Shown: positions 46,432 through 59,068, numbered from the stretch's first letter. The stretch is 64,000 nucleotides of DNA from Zygnema cylindricum (GCA_037447655.1 JBBHKE010003104.1:165772-229771); one strand, 5' to 3'. The notes: generated by a model from the letters alone, not told the origin. Numbers and translations are program-made.

Positions 46432-49400
46432 GGTAAGACTAATTTGATGCCGAGTCTTTTGTCCATCTGACCACAGAACGGCGTTGAGAAAACGAAATTT
46501 ACTTTTCTTAAAGATGATACATTAAGCGGTGCAGGAACAGCCCCGTCATTTGCAACTGAAATTAGAGTTGATATTATCCCCACTATATTAAAGATACATT
46601 GTGTAGCTATAGCTTAAAAAGCAAACTTGCTTCTACCCAACAAACTGACAGGGAAACAAGACATTCAATCTTTTTGCATGCCCAGAATATTCTTAAAGAA
46701 GGTCGTCGCTATTCATGAAAACACTTCAAACAAAAACAGTGAATATAAGTCAAAGGAACTCGAAGGAGCTTGTAAGTAACCTTTCGATCCTTACATCTCT
46801 TCAAGTTAATTGTAGACCAGATGTCATAAATCACATTTCTTCATCGGTTTACACCTTGTTGGAATAGCAAAACCGCACAACATCACCTTGGCATACACAT
46901 ATACAGCTACCTAACTACACTGACTACTCCAGCAAAGGTTTCAACTTCTTCATAATTGACGAGACGACAAAATCACAAAATCCCCAAAAAAGGAAAAACA
47001 ATCAGACTCAGTGAGACAGTGAAGGTGTCCTTTGATTGATTTTGACCAGATAGGCAAGAAATATGACTGCATCTTAAGTTTTTCAGGGGCCAGAAGTCTC
47101 CCCGCTTTGCTTTAAGAACGAAAAGATAGTCCACTTTTCGACTCCTGTGAGTTATGGTGTGACGGTACACCTCTCCTTGTTTCCCCTCCTGTGAAGTGAA
47201 ATAGCACAGCACATATCCAACAAAACATGCGTCCCTCTACGTCGCGAAGGCCTCACTATAAAATTTTCTTTATCCATTTAAGATTTTCTGACAGAGACTA
47301 ATCCCGCACCATGTTTCTCACAGAAAATGAGTACACCAATGACAGCAAAGCAATGATGTCGACCTACAAAGACGAGTCCAGTACTCAGACAAAGTCGTCT
47401 GTCATATGTTTAGTGTGTTGATCATATACAGCCCCGTTTAAGAGCAGAAACCAGCTCAAAAAATCTTAACAACGAAAGGTTGCTCACTACGAATCCTATC
47501 CTAAGACCAATCAACTGAAGGACCGCACCATGACAGCCCCTGTCGAATTTCTTTCAAAAACAAAACTGTCTTTAAACTATTTATTACTCACATTGCACAG
47601 GGCAGGAACTTTAAAAATTGTACTATCACGAGGTTTTGTACTATCACATGGATTCTACTTGGAGCTTCGAGTTGTGAAGACGTACAAGTATCACCACCGG
47701 TATGCAAAAGCTACTGATGTCAACATATGTTAAATATTCTTCTTAATGTCAACTGTTGCGAGAAGAATGGTCCTTAAGGAAGTGGGCGGCATGAGAGGCC
47801 ACTTCCTCTTCAATCAAACTATCCATAAGGATGTCGGAGCCCAACGTGGTTCCTCCTGCACCGAAAAAAAGAAAAACCATAAGATAAGTGTGGAAGACAT
47901 AACATAAAAACAAGGAAAGCCTAAAAGAGTTGATAAATTTGTTTGGGCAAAAAAGGCTCTTAGGGTTTTTAGGGTTCTTAAGCAAACTCTTGTAGAATAC
48001 GGATATGAATAAAAATATGTGTTTAAAAAAAAAGGCATCCTATGTAGAGAGGAGGAGCTGTGAATGAACCAAACCATAAAAGGAAAAACGGTGAACTATA
48101 TTCCTATTTCTTATCCCCATTAAAGAAGAAGGATTTTCAGGAAAATTGCCATTGACCAGCATCAGTACCCTCTTTCTCATCCTGTATCATAACTACACTG
48201 CCCATCTCTATTGAAGTAAAGAAATTAGAAGAGTAAACGCAAAATTAAAATGTTTAAATAGATTTAGTGTAGAAGGCGTGGCAAATGGTACTCCACTCCC
48301 TTAAATAGTGTGATTGAGACTGTTTTATGATTTTCGGCCAACAAAAATGTGCAAAAGAATTAGTAATATTAACACTAATAGTGATCGGCAATACTTATCC
48401 ACCCACTATCTGGAACAACAACTCAACCAAACTATCCTACCGTAATTCACGTGACCAAGTAAATGCGACAAGAAAGTGAATTAGCTTTCTACGAGTGACG
48501 ATTTCGTAAAAGACCAAAACCCTTAGACCGTCCTCAATAAACCATTAATTCTTGGCATTTTCATCAGGCTTTGAGCTGAAATAAGCAGTAGCCATTGGGG
48601 TGCTTCGGAATGAAGCCGGAAATGAAAAAACACTAAAGAAAACCGAAAACGCCTTAACAAATCATTAAAAAAACTCACCAGCACGCTTTGGAATGAGACC
48701 GGCACTGACAGCTGAAATCGGCAACAAATTCTTTTTAAAACAATCCTCTTCAGTGTTATCTCCACCTCCAGCATCAAGAGAGTTTTGGAGTTCTGCGTTA
48801 TTCACGTCACCGGACTGAATAGATTCACCGACTCTTCCTAATTCACCAACCGGAGGACCATTGCCTTCACCAAAACGGTTAAATGATTCTGGTAACCCTT
48901 GTCCAAAAGCTCTTGAGCTTGTCATTTCAGAATCAGTACTCTGCAGATTTGCGCTCCATTCTGAAACCTCCTTTGGGAGTAGAGGGCTTCTGAGACCCAA
49001 AGAGGCATTAGTGAGTTCCATAGTCTTCATTCCATACTCATAATTAGTGGAGTCCATGGCTCCTCCATTCCCTCGACTTGAAGAAAATGCCTCTCTGTAA
49101 GTTGGCGGAAAGGTACCACCTCCAGTCGATCTGCTCTGAATGCCGGTGGATTGAACGGCAAAAACGTTATCATCACCGTCTCTCTTTAACATAGAGTCTC
49201 TTTCTAACAAAGAGAGTTGATGATGCCTAAGCCCCAATTGCTGTTCTTTGAGGACATTCTGCTTCTCATCTTCAGCCAGCCTTCCTTCTGCACACAAAAG
49301 CGGCCACGAGAACCGGGGAGAGGGAGGGAGGGCGAGAGAGAGAGGGAAGAGAAAGAGGAGATAGAGTGAAAAGAGAGAGAGGGGGCGAGGGAGGGAGGGA

Positions 49401-49440
49401 GGGAGGGAGGGAGGGAGGGAGGGAGGGAGGGAGGGAGGGA
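46432..49440. repeat. Segmental duplication D, copy 2 (~3.0 kb)
   Basis: This is the counterpart of 42827-45742. Offsets between matching splice sites are constant at 3702 bp across exons 4 and 5. It includes an ~80-bp segment (about 47108-47187) missing from copy 1. It is integral to the complete TatB-like gene, so this copy is probably the ancestral one. Confidence 0.9.
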
Positions 49441-51353
49441 GAGAGAGAGAGAGTGAAAATCATGTGAGGAACAAGGTTACAAAGCAAGGTTCAAACAGAA
49501 AATTCTCTTCCAAATACGCAAAACCAGCTACCAACTGCAAGTTATTAGGACGACAGGCACAATGTGTGAGATACAGCAAAAGACATCCCATGCTACACAT
49601 CACATGTCTCCACTATGCAAGTAAAAAAGACGTAACTATCGGGTTAGACCATAGACCTAGCCACAGTTGTTTTTATTGGTATCAAAAAAACTGCGGATCA
49701 CATATTAGTCCTTGACTTAAGCTGCGATTTCAAACTGGGCAGAATTCCAGATCCTTCCTGCTATACACCTTATGGTCCGAAAGAGAAAGCAATAAAAAAA
49801 CACGCATGCCACATCTCAAAAACAAAAGCATGCAATCTTCCTGCAAAAATTATATGAGTGCCGAATGGGTGTTTTGAACTGCCTTTCAACCCACACCTTG
49901 ACCCTTCTGAATACCACTATTCAATCACAGCTCTGGAGGCAAACAGAGTCGGAGGAACCCGTCGCCATTAGAGATAACCACTCTAATTCAAGAAAGTGTT
50001 TTTTTTACCCAAAATCATGAACTGGTGTTAATAACACTATTTCGTTTAGAGGCCAATAGTGAGCCTCGTGGAGAAAAAACAAATTACAGTAATTTTTTCT
50101 AATAGCAAAGAACTCCTGACATTCTAGCATGTTTCACAAACCTTTTTCCCAACCTTTTTACAAACATTTTAGGCAGCTTTTATAAACCTTTTTACAAACA
50201 TTTTCACTAACCAATACCTGCATTTAATTGGATTCGCTGTATCTAGTCCCCATACTATACGTATGGTATACGGTATAATAACCGCATTTTCAGGGGTAAA
50301 CCACACACAGCGTCTTAACAAACCTATCTACAATCCTCTTTCAAACCTTATGACTAACCTTTCAGCAACAGGGCAGGAAACACCTTTAAACTCTACTACC
50401 TCCCTCAAGCTGCGTTCTAACCCCCCCACCTTTAATGGCGGCCGAGCGAGTGAAAGGGCCGGAGGGGGAGAGAGAGACTCCAGATCGAAGCTCATGGCGG
50501 ATGGCCTCCAATTGGGCCATGGCCTGTTGGAGCTCCAGATGCACCTGGACAGGAGGAGGAGGAGGAGGAGAAGGAGAAGGAAAAGGGAGTCCACCATGGC
50601 CTTGGAGAAATAAGAAGGCTGAGATCATTTCTGAGATGCCAAATGATCCAAGAAAAATGACTGAGCAGGGGGGTTTTTGAGGATCCTTGGAGTCTAATTT
50701 GACTTACCGTGTTTAGGTTTGCAAACAGGGAAAATGAAGGTAGGTTTGAGAATTACTGAGAATTTGAAAAGGATTCCATCCTTTGAGGAGCTCACATACA
50801 CAGCAGGCCTGATTTTTTTGTTTTTTTTTTTTTTTTTTGGTTTACAGGTGGAAAGTTAAGAGGATGCATAAAAAAAAATGGAAAGCAAAAAGTGTAACAA
50901 ACAACGGCGGCGCAATCCATGGCGAAAAGAGGATTCAAAAGAAAGAGAAAGAATAAAAGAAAAGAGAAATTTGAAAAGAGAAGGAGAAAAGAGAATGGAG
51001 AATGTGACCACCTGTGCTATTTGAGCTCGCTCCGCAAACGACCCCATGGTCGTACGGAAGCTCCTCAAATGTCCCACGGCCCGCCCCGCCAGCCGCCCGG
51101 CTGTCCTAGCTATCACCGGCACGTCCTTGGGACCTGCCACGTGGCAACACAACACTGCAGCCAACTGAGGATCCTTTGGCTCATCCTTTCGAGCTGACAC
51201 GTGAGAAACACAGCACAGAAAATTCAGGACTGCCTTTCATGTTGTTGCATCGCCTTCTCCATTTTTTCCACACGTGTGAGAGGGCCCACCGAATGCGACG
51301 GCTCCGGCGAGAGCAATGAGAGCCAACTCTCCCGGGGATAGTCCCAGAGGCAT
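47749..51353 (-). CDS. Mitochondrial TatB-like twin-arginine translocase subunit
   Basis: Five exons (51290-51353, 51012-51133, 50430-50544, 48679-49287, 47749-47855) join in phase to 338 residues. The N-terminus has a single hydrophobic helix, SPGELALIALAGAVAF, then the hinge GPKDVPVIARTAGRLAGRAV, matching the TatB layout (transmembrane helix, GP hinge, amphipathic helix). It continues with a predicted coiled helix, VHLELQQAMAQLEAIRHELR. The tail has ISAVSAGLIPKR and GSDILMDSLIEEEVASHAA, which I recall from the plant mitochondrial TatB-like protein (Arabidopsis At5g43680). With mitochondrial TatC that protein acts in the inner membrane and supports Rieske protein export and complex III assembly. 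There is no classical presequence, as expected if the helix itself is the targeting signal. The family call is from motif memory. Introns 2 and 3 contain purine/pyrimidine tracts. Exons 4-5 are duplicated downstream at 44047-45585. Confidence 0.78.
48263..48391 (-). mobile_element. MITE-like repeat, family M (copy 3)
   Basis: This is the paralogue of 44561-44690 within duplication D, in the intron between TatB-like exons 4 and 5. It therefore inserted before the duplication. Confidence 0.6.
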
Positions 51354-52618
51354 GGCTGCAAGGGCGGAAAGAAAGGGATGGAGAGGTGGTCGGAAAATGG
51401 ACGCAGGCTAGAGAGTGGAGGAGAAACTGGTTGCGTTACAAAATTCTGAAAAAAGTGCTCCGCGCTAAATTTTTCCAGACTCTAAAGCAGTAAAAAGGTC
51501 TCTCAAAGTTCTAAGAGCGTTGTTCCATTAGGCGGTCTCAGTAAACGTCAAAAATTCGTTTACTGAAGCCATCGTTCCATTGTGTCGGCTCAGTAACCGA
51601 CATTATATTTGCGTGGCAAAACTTGATTGGTTCACGTAATAGAATAATACGATTCTCGAAATCTTCAAAGAATTTCTGACAGCAAATTGTGACCATGTAT
51701 TCGTACCAGCGAAGGTAAAAAGCATAGTTCAAAAGTAGGTGTCCGTACGCCCATACAATATGCCTATTGTACGCAAAACATACAATATGCCCTTAAGACC
51801 CATATTGTATTGGCCGCAAAATGAAATAAAATAGGAACAGGGTTGAGTTCGCTGAGTTTAAACATGGACATTTTCCTAAAATTATCTAGCATACAAACCG
51901 CCCTAACCTGTATAGAAGATTTCACAAGTGATGTTCGTTGTCGGTTGTATGGCTAAAATTTGAAAGCAGCCACGTAAGCCGTCTCCGGCTTTTATTCAAA
52001 ATTATTCAAGTGGTTTTGGCATTTTTTGATAACCGTCCAACATTCCCTTGTTGTTGCTAGCCCAATAACGTGACGAGACTGCCCAACGGCCGTCATATTT
52101 GCCGTAGCATCTCAAAAGTTCAAACTATCGGGAAAGTACGATGACATCATAGAGAAGCGTGAGGCTGGATAGTTCTGAACTGTTTGAGCGTCACCTTTTG
52201 CAACGTACATCCTCCCAGCATCTAACAAACATGTACCTGCTAACGTCGGAACGGCAAACTACGGCCGATTACATGGATGTATCGGGATCGCAAATGGGTA
52301 TCGACCAATGCCCTCAGTTTCGTTTCCCTGGTAATGATCGTACAAAAAACTTTGTATTGCACGAAATTAGTTCGAACATGCCTACATGACAGTTCTTTGT
52401 AGCAACTGGCAAGCTGCTGAACACCAACTGGCAACTGCTTCAAAAGGACAGTCGTGGATTCCAAGACCACGTGATAGCGTCGATTCTCATCATCATATCC
52501 TGTGAAATGGAGGATTGTTGCTTCCTCCCGTCTTCCCCTTCGCTCCCCTCCCCTCCTCCCTTCCCCTAGCTTCATTTCCTCTGTTTCTCATTGTCTGAGT
52601 TTGTCTCCTTTTTTCAAT
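51354..52618. promoter_or_regulatory. Divergent upstream region of TatB-like and Argonaute copy A genes
   Basis: It holds repeat R copy 2 (51727-51813) and, from 51848, the start of the Argonaute tandem duplication. A G-box-like CACGTG lies at about 52469, 150 bp before the Argonaute start codon. A single CAAATGGG (52291-52298) marks the uninterrupted site of the hAT insertion found in copy B. Promoter function is inferred from position. Confidence 0.55.
51727..51813 (+). repeat. Dispersed repeat R, copy 2
   Basis: It matches 19903-19990, with changes such as TATTGTACG for TATTGTATG that weaken the hairpin by one pair. Both copies lie upstream of genes; nothing coding is present. Confidence 0.8.
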
Positions 52619-55600
52619 ATGCCGCCCAAAGGCCGGAAAGGCCGAGGAAGAGGGAGAGGGGAATCTTCCGGGCAACCTCAGCAGGGCCCTCCACCTCCAG
52701 GTCCTGTCCCGCCTCCTATCCCTCTCCAAGCACCGCCTCCCATTGGAGCTTATCCGGCTCCTACTACTCCTCCTCCTCCTCCTCGGGCTCCCGGGGTTGA
52801 ACTACCTCAGCCACCTCCTGCACGCGTGCCTCCGAGCCAACCTCCTCCTGCTCAGGGAGCATGGCAGCAGGCTGGAGGTGGTAGAGGAGGTGGAGGTAGA
52901 GGTGGTGGAGGAGGGAGAGGAGGAGGGAGAGGAGGAGGTGGAGGTGGTAGTGGTAGAGGTCCTCCTCCTCCTTCTGCTCCTGGCGGCCGTCCTCCGGTTT
53001 ATTCCGGAGAAAGCTCTTCTAGCGGAAGCTTTCCTCCTAGAGGACCTACTTCATGGGGGCCAGGAAAACAAGGCGTATCTCCTCCTCCTCCTGGTTTTCA
53101 GTCTCCAGGAACGATGGCTCCTCCTCCTCCTGGTTTCCAAGCTCCAGGAACCATGGCTACTCCTCGTCCCGTACCAGCGTTTTCGAGTCAGTCTGGGACT
53201 AGTAGTACCTCAGCCAGTATTGGAAGTTTTGCTTCAACAACTGTCCCATCAAGGGCAGGAAGTTCGAGTTCCGGAAGCGATGATTCCGTGAAAGGAGTTC
53301 TCGCGAAGTTCGCTAATTTAGACATAGTGCCTAAAGAGTTACAGTTAGGACCGTTGCCGAAGTGTCCGGACAGGGGAGGGACTCTGGGGAGGAGAATGCA
53401 GATACGGGTTAACCATTTCAAGGCCCTCATAAACTCGGATGTGCAAATTTATCATTATGACGTAAGTTTGCTGTGGTTTTTGGCTGGTTTTTGGTTTTGG
53501 TTTTGGTTTTGATTGGTTGGTTTTGGTTAGTATCTCTTTTTGTGAAATTGTCTCATAGGTTTGTGTTAAAGGGTGTTTGTTAAGACCCTTTAACAAACAC
53601 ATGGATCTTTTCTAGGAGGTGTGTTTGACTGGGCATCTTTTCTGTATTGCTGCATTTAATGTAGCCATGTGTACACCAGATGCAGTACCTGAAAGTCCCT
53701 TGGCCCTTTTTAAAAATATATGTATATTTTCAATTGATCGAGTCTGTAATTTATTCACACGAGGTAGTCTTTTCGTATTTCGTCAGGTTAGCAGTATATG
53801 GCGTAATAGTGACGATAGTGGCCATAACACAGTTTAGAGCAGTTGCTTTACCTTCTGTTTTTCCGACCTCGTTGCTTGTCTTATCTTCGTCTGGCAGGTA
53901 ATAATCTCCCCAGAAGTGGAATCAAGGGGAGTAAATAGGGCTGTGATAAATGAACTAGTAAGACTTTATCGACAACCTCAAGGGGATGGACCCCATTTAG
54001 CCGGTCGTTTACCAGCCTATGATGGACGAAAGAATATGTACACAGCTGGACCTATTCCTGGGGCAGATGGGAGTGGCTTAACTTTTGAAAATATCACGCC
54101 TGCGGACGAAAATCCAGGGCAGCCAAGGGCCCGGTAAATCTTCGGCGCCCTTTCTTTTCTGAACTCATTCCAGCTTGAAATTGTCAGAGGTGATTTGTCT
54201 GATGACATGTTCCCCTGTTGGTCGCATATCTGAACATGAAGATGGCAGAGTTGTGGGTTTTGGTTGTGGTTGCGGTTGCGGTTGCATCCAATTTCTCTTT
54301 TCCTTCAAATCTTTTTTTTTTCTCATTATTGCAGCTGGTTTGGAACCCTTTTTTGTTTCTATATCAAGATGTTATTTTTTGACTTGTTCAAACGCCTCTG
54401 TTTTTTTCATATCTAGTCCTTGTGTTTTGAGTATTTTAAGGACTAAAGAGCACTCTGCCTTGGCAGCCTTTTTGCAGATTCAAAGTAGCACTTGGATATT
54501 TTTGTGCTCCACTTCTCGGTAGTTTTTCTTCTGATTTTGGTAGTGGTTTTAATTTGAACTTACCTTTCGTAGCCCATATTGTTTGTGAGGCTGGGAACAC
54601 AGGCGTCAACGGATCTTTAAAGTTACTCTCAAGCTGGCGGCTAAATTAACCATGTATCCTTTACAGGAGTTTCTGGCTGGACGTTATTCTGAACAGCCAC
54701 AAGATTTGTTGAATGCTGTAGATATTATCCTTCGAGAGGCTCCAACGCAGAAGTATTAATGCCCTTTTCCATCTAAAACTCGATTATCACTTGGTTTTTT
54801 TTGCTATTTTGTCTCATCTGTCAGGTCTTTTCAAGTGTAATAGAGCAGGTTGGCAAACTGAATGTCATGAGCTATTTAGCTTCTGTGAAGATTTAAAGAA
54901 AGTTTGTCCGATGATAGTTTTGGATTGGCTGATTTTTTCTGTAGATAGACTTGTTCTCATTATGTTAGTTGTGTCATTGGTCTTGCATAGTCGTGTAACA
55001 ATCCTGAAATTATTTGTTTTTTATTATGTTGTTTTCACAATTTGTTGTTCCTTTGGGTCCCCAACGTTTTCTGGTTAGAGATGCGACAGAAACTGTGTTC
55101 GTTTCACCAGCAAGTGGATGTTTTACTTTAATTTTATAAAATGGGAGATGTTGAATTCAATTTTCTCCTCTTGCAGATATATCACAACAGGGCGATCCTT
55201 TTACTCACCCTTGTTTGGTCCACCGGTCCCTTTGTCTGGTGGAGTAGAAGCTGTGAAGGGTTTTTTCCAGACTATGCGACCGTCCCAAACAGGGTTAAAT
55301 CAGCCTCAAAATTATAAGGAAGTTCATGGTCTGACTCTCAATTTAGGTGAGTATTTCTGAACAGTTTGCACCATTTGGTAGCTTGCTTTCAGTCTTTTTG
55401 GTTAGTTTACTTTTATTACTCTCATGTTTATTCACGTGGGTAATTGGTTCAGATTGCCTACAGGTTTAGGTGGTCTCATTAGTGTCATACAAAACAGAGG
55501 TCTTGGAATGATGAGCTGTTATGTCCAAAGCTGGTCTCTCTTTGCTCAAATTATGTCATTTTCTGGCAATTCTTGTGAAGTCTTGTTTCATAACTTGATG

Positions 55601-58178
55601 TAAAACTATTTTCCTCGTTTTGAATTCAACGTATTTATAATGTTAAAAAAGAAAGCTGTATGTGTTGAACGAGGTATGTCTGAAGTCTGTGGTTTTACAT
55701 GTCTTAATAAATATTGATGTGATTCTGTCCAGGTTAGGTTATTCTGTTCTGAAAGTTTGTGTTGCTGTTTCTTTGACACGCTTCTTCATTAATCTGGCAG
55801 TCCAACCTTGAGCTGAGATGACAGCCGTCGGACCACCACTATTATTTTGTTGTAGCTTTAATTGGAAACACGGGGCGGATATTTTACAGGCTGTGAACTT
55901 GAAAATAAGAAAGTGGGCTCACCCTGTTGATTGGACATTAAGGCTTGAAGTGTGGCCTTTTTGAATTTCATTTTTTTTTAAGCCTTCTTGTTAAACCTGT
56001 CTTTTTGAATTTTGCAGATATGTCTGCAACGGCGTTTGTGAAGCCGGGTTGGTTGCCAGATTTTATCGCGGACTTTTTGGGAAAGCGCCCCGGTCAGCCC
56101 TTCACGATTACAGATTCTGAACGTGTTAAGGTAGGTTGTGTTTTTCCCGTACCTTGGGTGTATGACTGGTTTGTTTGGTCCTCTTTTACCAGATTGTTAG
56201 TAAGGCTATGATGTACGGACATCTTGTTCATTTTCTTTCCTTCATTTATATTTTCTGATCTTGTTACTGATTCCACTGGTCATGTGTTCGACTACTGTGG
56301 CAATTGGGGTTGAAGGAAATAATGGTTAATATGTTTATGCATTCCCAAAAAAAAAAATTGTGCTCTGCTCATATTTTGTGACAGTCGATGCTCCTTTTGA
56401 CTTCTACCATAAAGCTTCTGGCCAAAACAGATATGTTCTATAGGACAGTATGTTTTGTTTTCAACTTATATATGTTTCGCTTAGATATGATGCCTAAAAG
56501 TAAAATGTAGTATCTTTGCCTAGTGCATCCATATGAGGAACATGCAGGAGATCAGTAAGTCCCTGTCAATTTTGAATGTCGATGTGAGCTTACAATAATT
56601 TCAATTTTTTCTGTCAAGTTAGTTGCCTTCTTTGGCTACTTTTTTCGCTTCCAATCAAGTGAAACTTTTATTAGCAGCTGGGCCGATCTTCTGTGTTTGT
56701 TATACAACATTGCTGGTCTTCTAATTGCTCAACTCTTTTGCTGGTCTTTTGCAAGTCTTTTGCTAGTCTTTTACTAGTCTTTTGACTTTTTCATAATCCT
56801 GCTATTTTTATGCAAATAAAAAGGAACATGGAGACTTAGTAGTGCAAGGAGTTCAGGGTATTGTATTCAACTTTGGTTTGGAGATGTTTGAATGACAGAG
56901 ATGAAATGAAATTGGACTGAAAATCTCTTGAAAATTCTTTTGATTTTTTTTGGGGAAAATGTATTTTTTGTTCCAGGTGCTTGGATTTTATACTTGCAAC
57001 TGGGCATGTTTGTGTGGAGTCTTAAATAGTACAGGTCGATGAGACTTGTATTTGCTGTGTTTTTTGTATGGACCACTTGGGTCACTTAGCTAATGTACCA
57101 GGAACAATAGTTTGCACTTCTTTTTTGCAATATTGCTCTTAATTGTACTCTGGTGTATGTTTTACTTTTGATTTTTTTTCAGAAGTTTCAGCAGGGTATC
57201 ACCAGACCGGCATAACATTGACGAAATCAAGGCTTTGGTTGCTGGTTTTCCGCATTATTCATTTCATAATCCCTAATAGTAGATGTAATCTTCTGCGAAT
57301 ACTGATGTAAGAGGTTTTATTTCATTTTTACTGCAGGTCCAAAAGGTTTTGAGGGGTCTGAGGGTTGAAACCCGTCATCAGCCTCAAAGGAGGAGATATC
57401 GAGTCCAAAAGCTTACGGACCAGCCTCTGAAAGATTTGAAGTGAGCTTTTGCTTTTCCTTTTTTGCTTCGATTTGGGTTCGAAGTCCAGGCATTTATGCT
57501 CTTTTCATATCTCTTGTTGCTTTACCTTGTGTAGTGGGAGGGGAGCGGGAGGAGGGGTGGAACTGACAGGAGGAAGGGGGGGATTTCAGGGGAGGGGGAG
57601 GGGACATGGGGGGGAGAGACTGGTGGTCTGCCTATGATTTACTGCCCACCTTAATTAGACTGGACTTAGTCTGTTATTTGGATGGTTTTAACTCAAGTTG
57701 ACATTGTCTCGAGAATATTTGCAATGCACAATTAATTGGTGCTAACAAAATAGCTTGTTCTATATTCAGTCCAAAACCATTGAATAGGTTTATTGTAGGA
57801 GACGTGTGGATCAGACTGGTTAGGGTGGATTATAGTCATTAACTAGAGAGAGGAATCTAGATGCTCAATCGTTTCGATTGGTCAACCTCATTTTAATGGC
57901 TTTATTTTCAAGCAAACAAGTATTGCGGAAAGCAATGTCTGAAGAAGCTCAATACGGTACAGTTAACTAAAAGCTGGTTGCAATAAGATGTTAATTTGAT
58001 GTCACTGCTGAAGATTATCTTGGTGTTTTGTAGGTTTCCCTTGGTAGATGAAGCCACTGGACAGTCAAGGACTATCAGTTTGGTTGAATATTTCCGCACA
58101 AAATATGGGGTTCAACTGAGGCTTTTGAATCTCCCATGTATAGAGTGTGAACCTAAGAAATCTTGGCTTCCACTTGAG
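52619..58178 (+). CDS. AGO: Argonaute (AGO1-like), copy A: N, L1 and PAZ exons only
   Basis: Seven exons join in phase to 587 codons: 52619-53461, 53898-54133, 54603-54752, 55177-55346, 56018-56130, 57337-57440 and 58034-58178. Residues 1-230 are Pro-, Gly- and Ser-rich, with an RGG-type stretch and tandem PPPPGFQxPGTMA units, as in plant AGO N-termini. The ArgoN domain follows ([51 protein letters not shown]). Next come the L1 linker (IILREAP ... [14 protein letters not shown]) and the start of PAZ ([57 protein letters not shown]). The last exon ends at a GTATGT donor where AGO proteins have the conserved Glu-Val-Cys. No MID or PIWI exon was found before copy B begins 2.3 kb later, so the slicer domain is absent or lies beyond the window. 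Full AGO proteins guide small RNAs in silencing; this copy alone could not cleave. Confidence 0.88.
57530..57640. repeat. G-rich tract in Argonaute intron 6
   Basis: About 110 bp rich in GGGGAGGGG/GGAGG on the + strand, with many runs of three or more G that could form G-quadruplexes. It translates to Gly/Arg-rich peptide but sits between well-supported exons, so I treat it as intronic. Confidence 0.6.
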
Positions 58179-58892
58179 GTATGTTATACGTTAACCATTT
58201 GACTTTGCCATTTTCGTATGCTCTTTCAGCAACGTAACATCTAGTGTTTGCATATCGAACAGGTTTTGCCGATAATCGTTTTGTACCTTTTTAAAGGGTC
58301 TCGTTGGATATATTGAGACGCTTGGTGTGGCGAGATATCCATATCGTTATCATCAGTATCCGTAAAATTCTTTCTATTCGTGCATTTTGTTTCTCAAGCC
58401 GTTGAAGGTGAAAACTTTTCTCGGTATAGTACACTACCGTCCTGTAATGAATTACTGATCAACCAAAAGAAAGGATTTTCAAGTACCAAATGTTTGATGC
58501 TGTGCCTGGAAGTTTATTTTTCATATTCTGCATGCACAATTTACGTTTAATCAAGTGTTTGGTCAAGTTCTTCCACGAACTAATTTCTGTACTAGTTTCT
58601 GTACACTTATTGGTGTGCTCGTCAATAATAATTCAATATACCATTATCGCGATATATTGACTTCTATCTCGATGGTTTTGCAACACTAGTGACATCTATG
58701 TTTGAATCACAGTGCCTTCTGTGTTAATTAGTTAAACACGTAGGATTGATTTTTAATAAGTTATTGGTTGTCTAGAGTTTTAAGTTCATTTGTTTAAACC
58801 GGTGAACTCTCAGAATTCTAAGATTAATATCTTTGTTTTATAGTTGTGTCTGCATGCGTCTGTTTCAGTTGAAAAACATCTACACCACCCAT

Positions 58893-59068
58893 CACTATTA
58901 GAGTTACTATTGCTAATGCCGTTACTGCTTTTTTTGGCTGAAAATCATAAAAAAAAATTGTCAACTCTATATAAGGGAGTGGACTGCAATCTACTACCTG
59001 TCCTTGCAATAAATTAGGATTGTACATTCTTATTTTCCATTTACACTAATAATAGTGATGGGCTGTGT
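58893..59068 (+). mobile_element. MITE-like repeat, family M (copy 4)
   Basis: It begins CCCATCACTATTAGAGTTAC, contains TGGCTGAAAATCATAAA and TAAGGGAGTGGACTGCA, and ends ACTAATAATAGTGATGGGC. The two ends are inverted (CCCATCACTATTA and its complement), the clearest termini seen for this family. Confidence 0.7.

Noticed and set aside
52743-53291. Leu/Glu/Val-rich alternative frame over Argonaute exon 1
   Set aside because: It is the shifted reading of the CTCCTCC and GGAGGT repeats; the real frame has the AGO N-terminus and joins the next exons in phase.
54175-54522. A 115-codon frame in Argonaute intron 2, repeated at 63511-63858
   Set aside because: It is repeated only because the region is duplicated; it lies between well-supported splice sites and has no similarity.
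58179-58202. Read-through end of Argonaute copy A (VCYTLTI then stop)
   Set aside because: GTATGT at 58179 is a standard donor, and the resemblance to the conserved Val-Cys is explained by the intron falling at that position; the true next exon is not visible.
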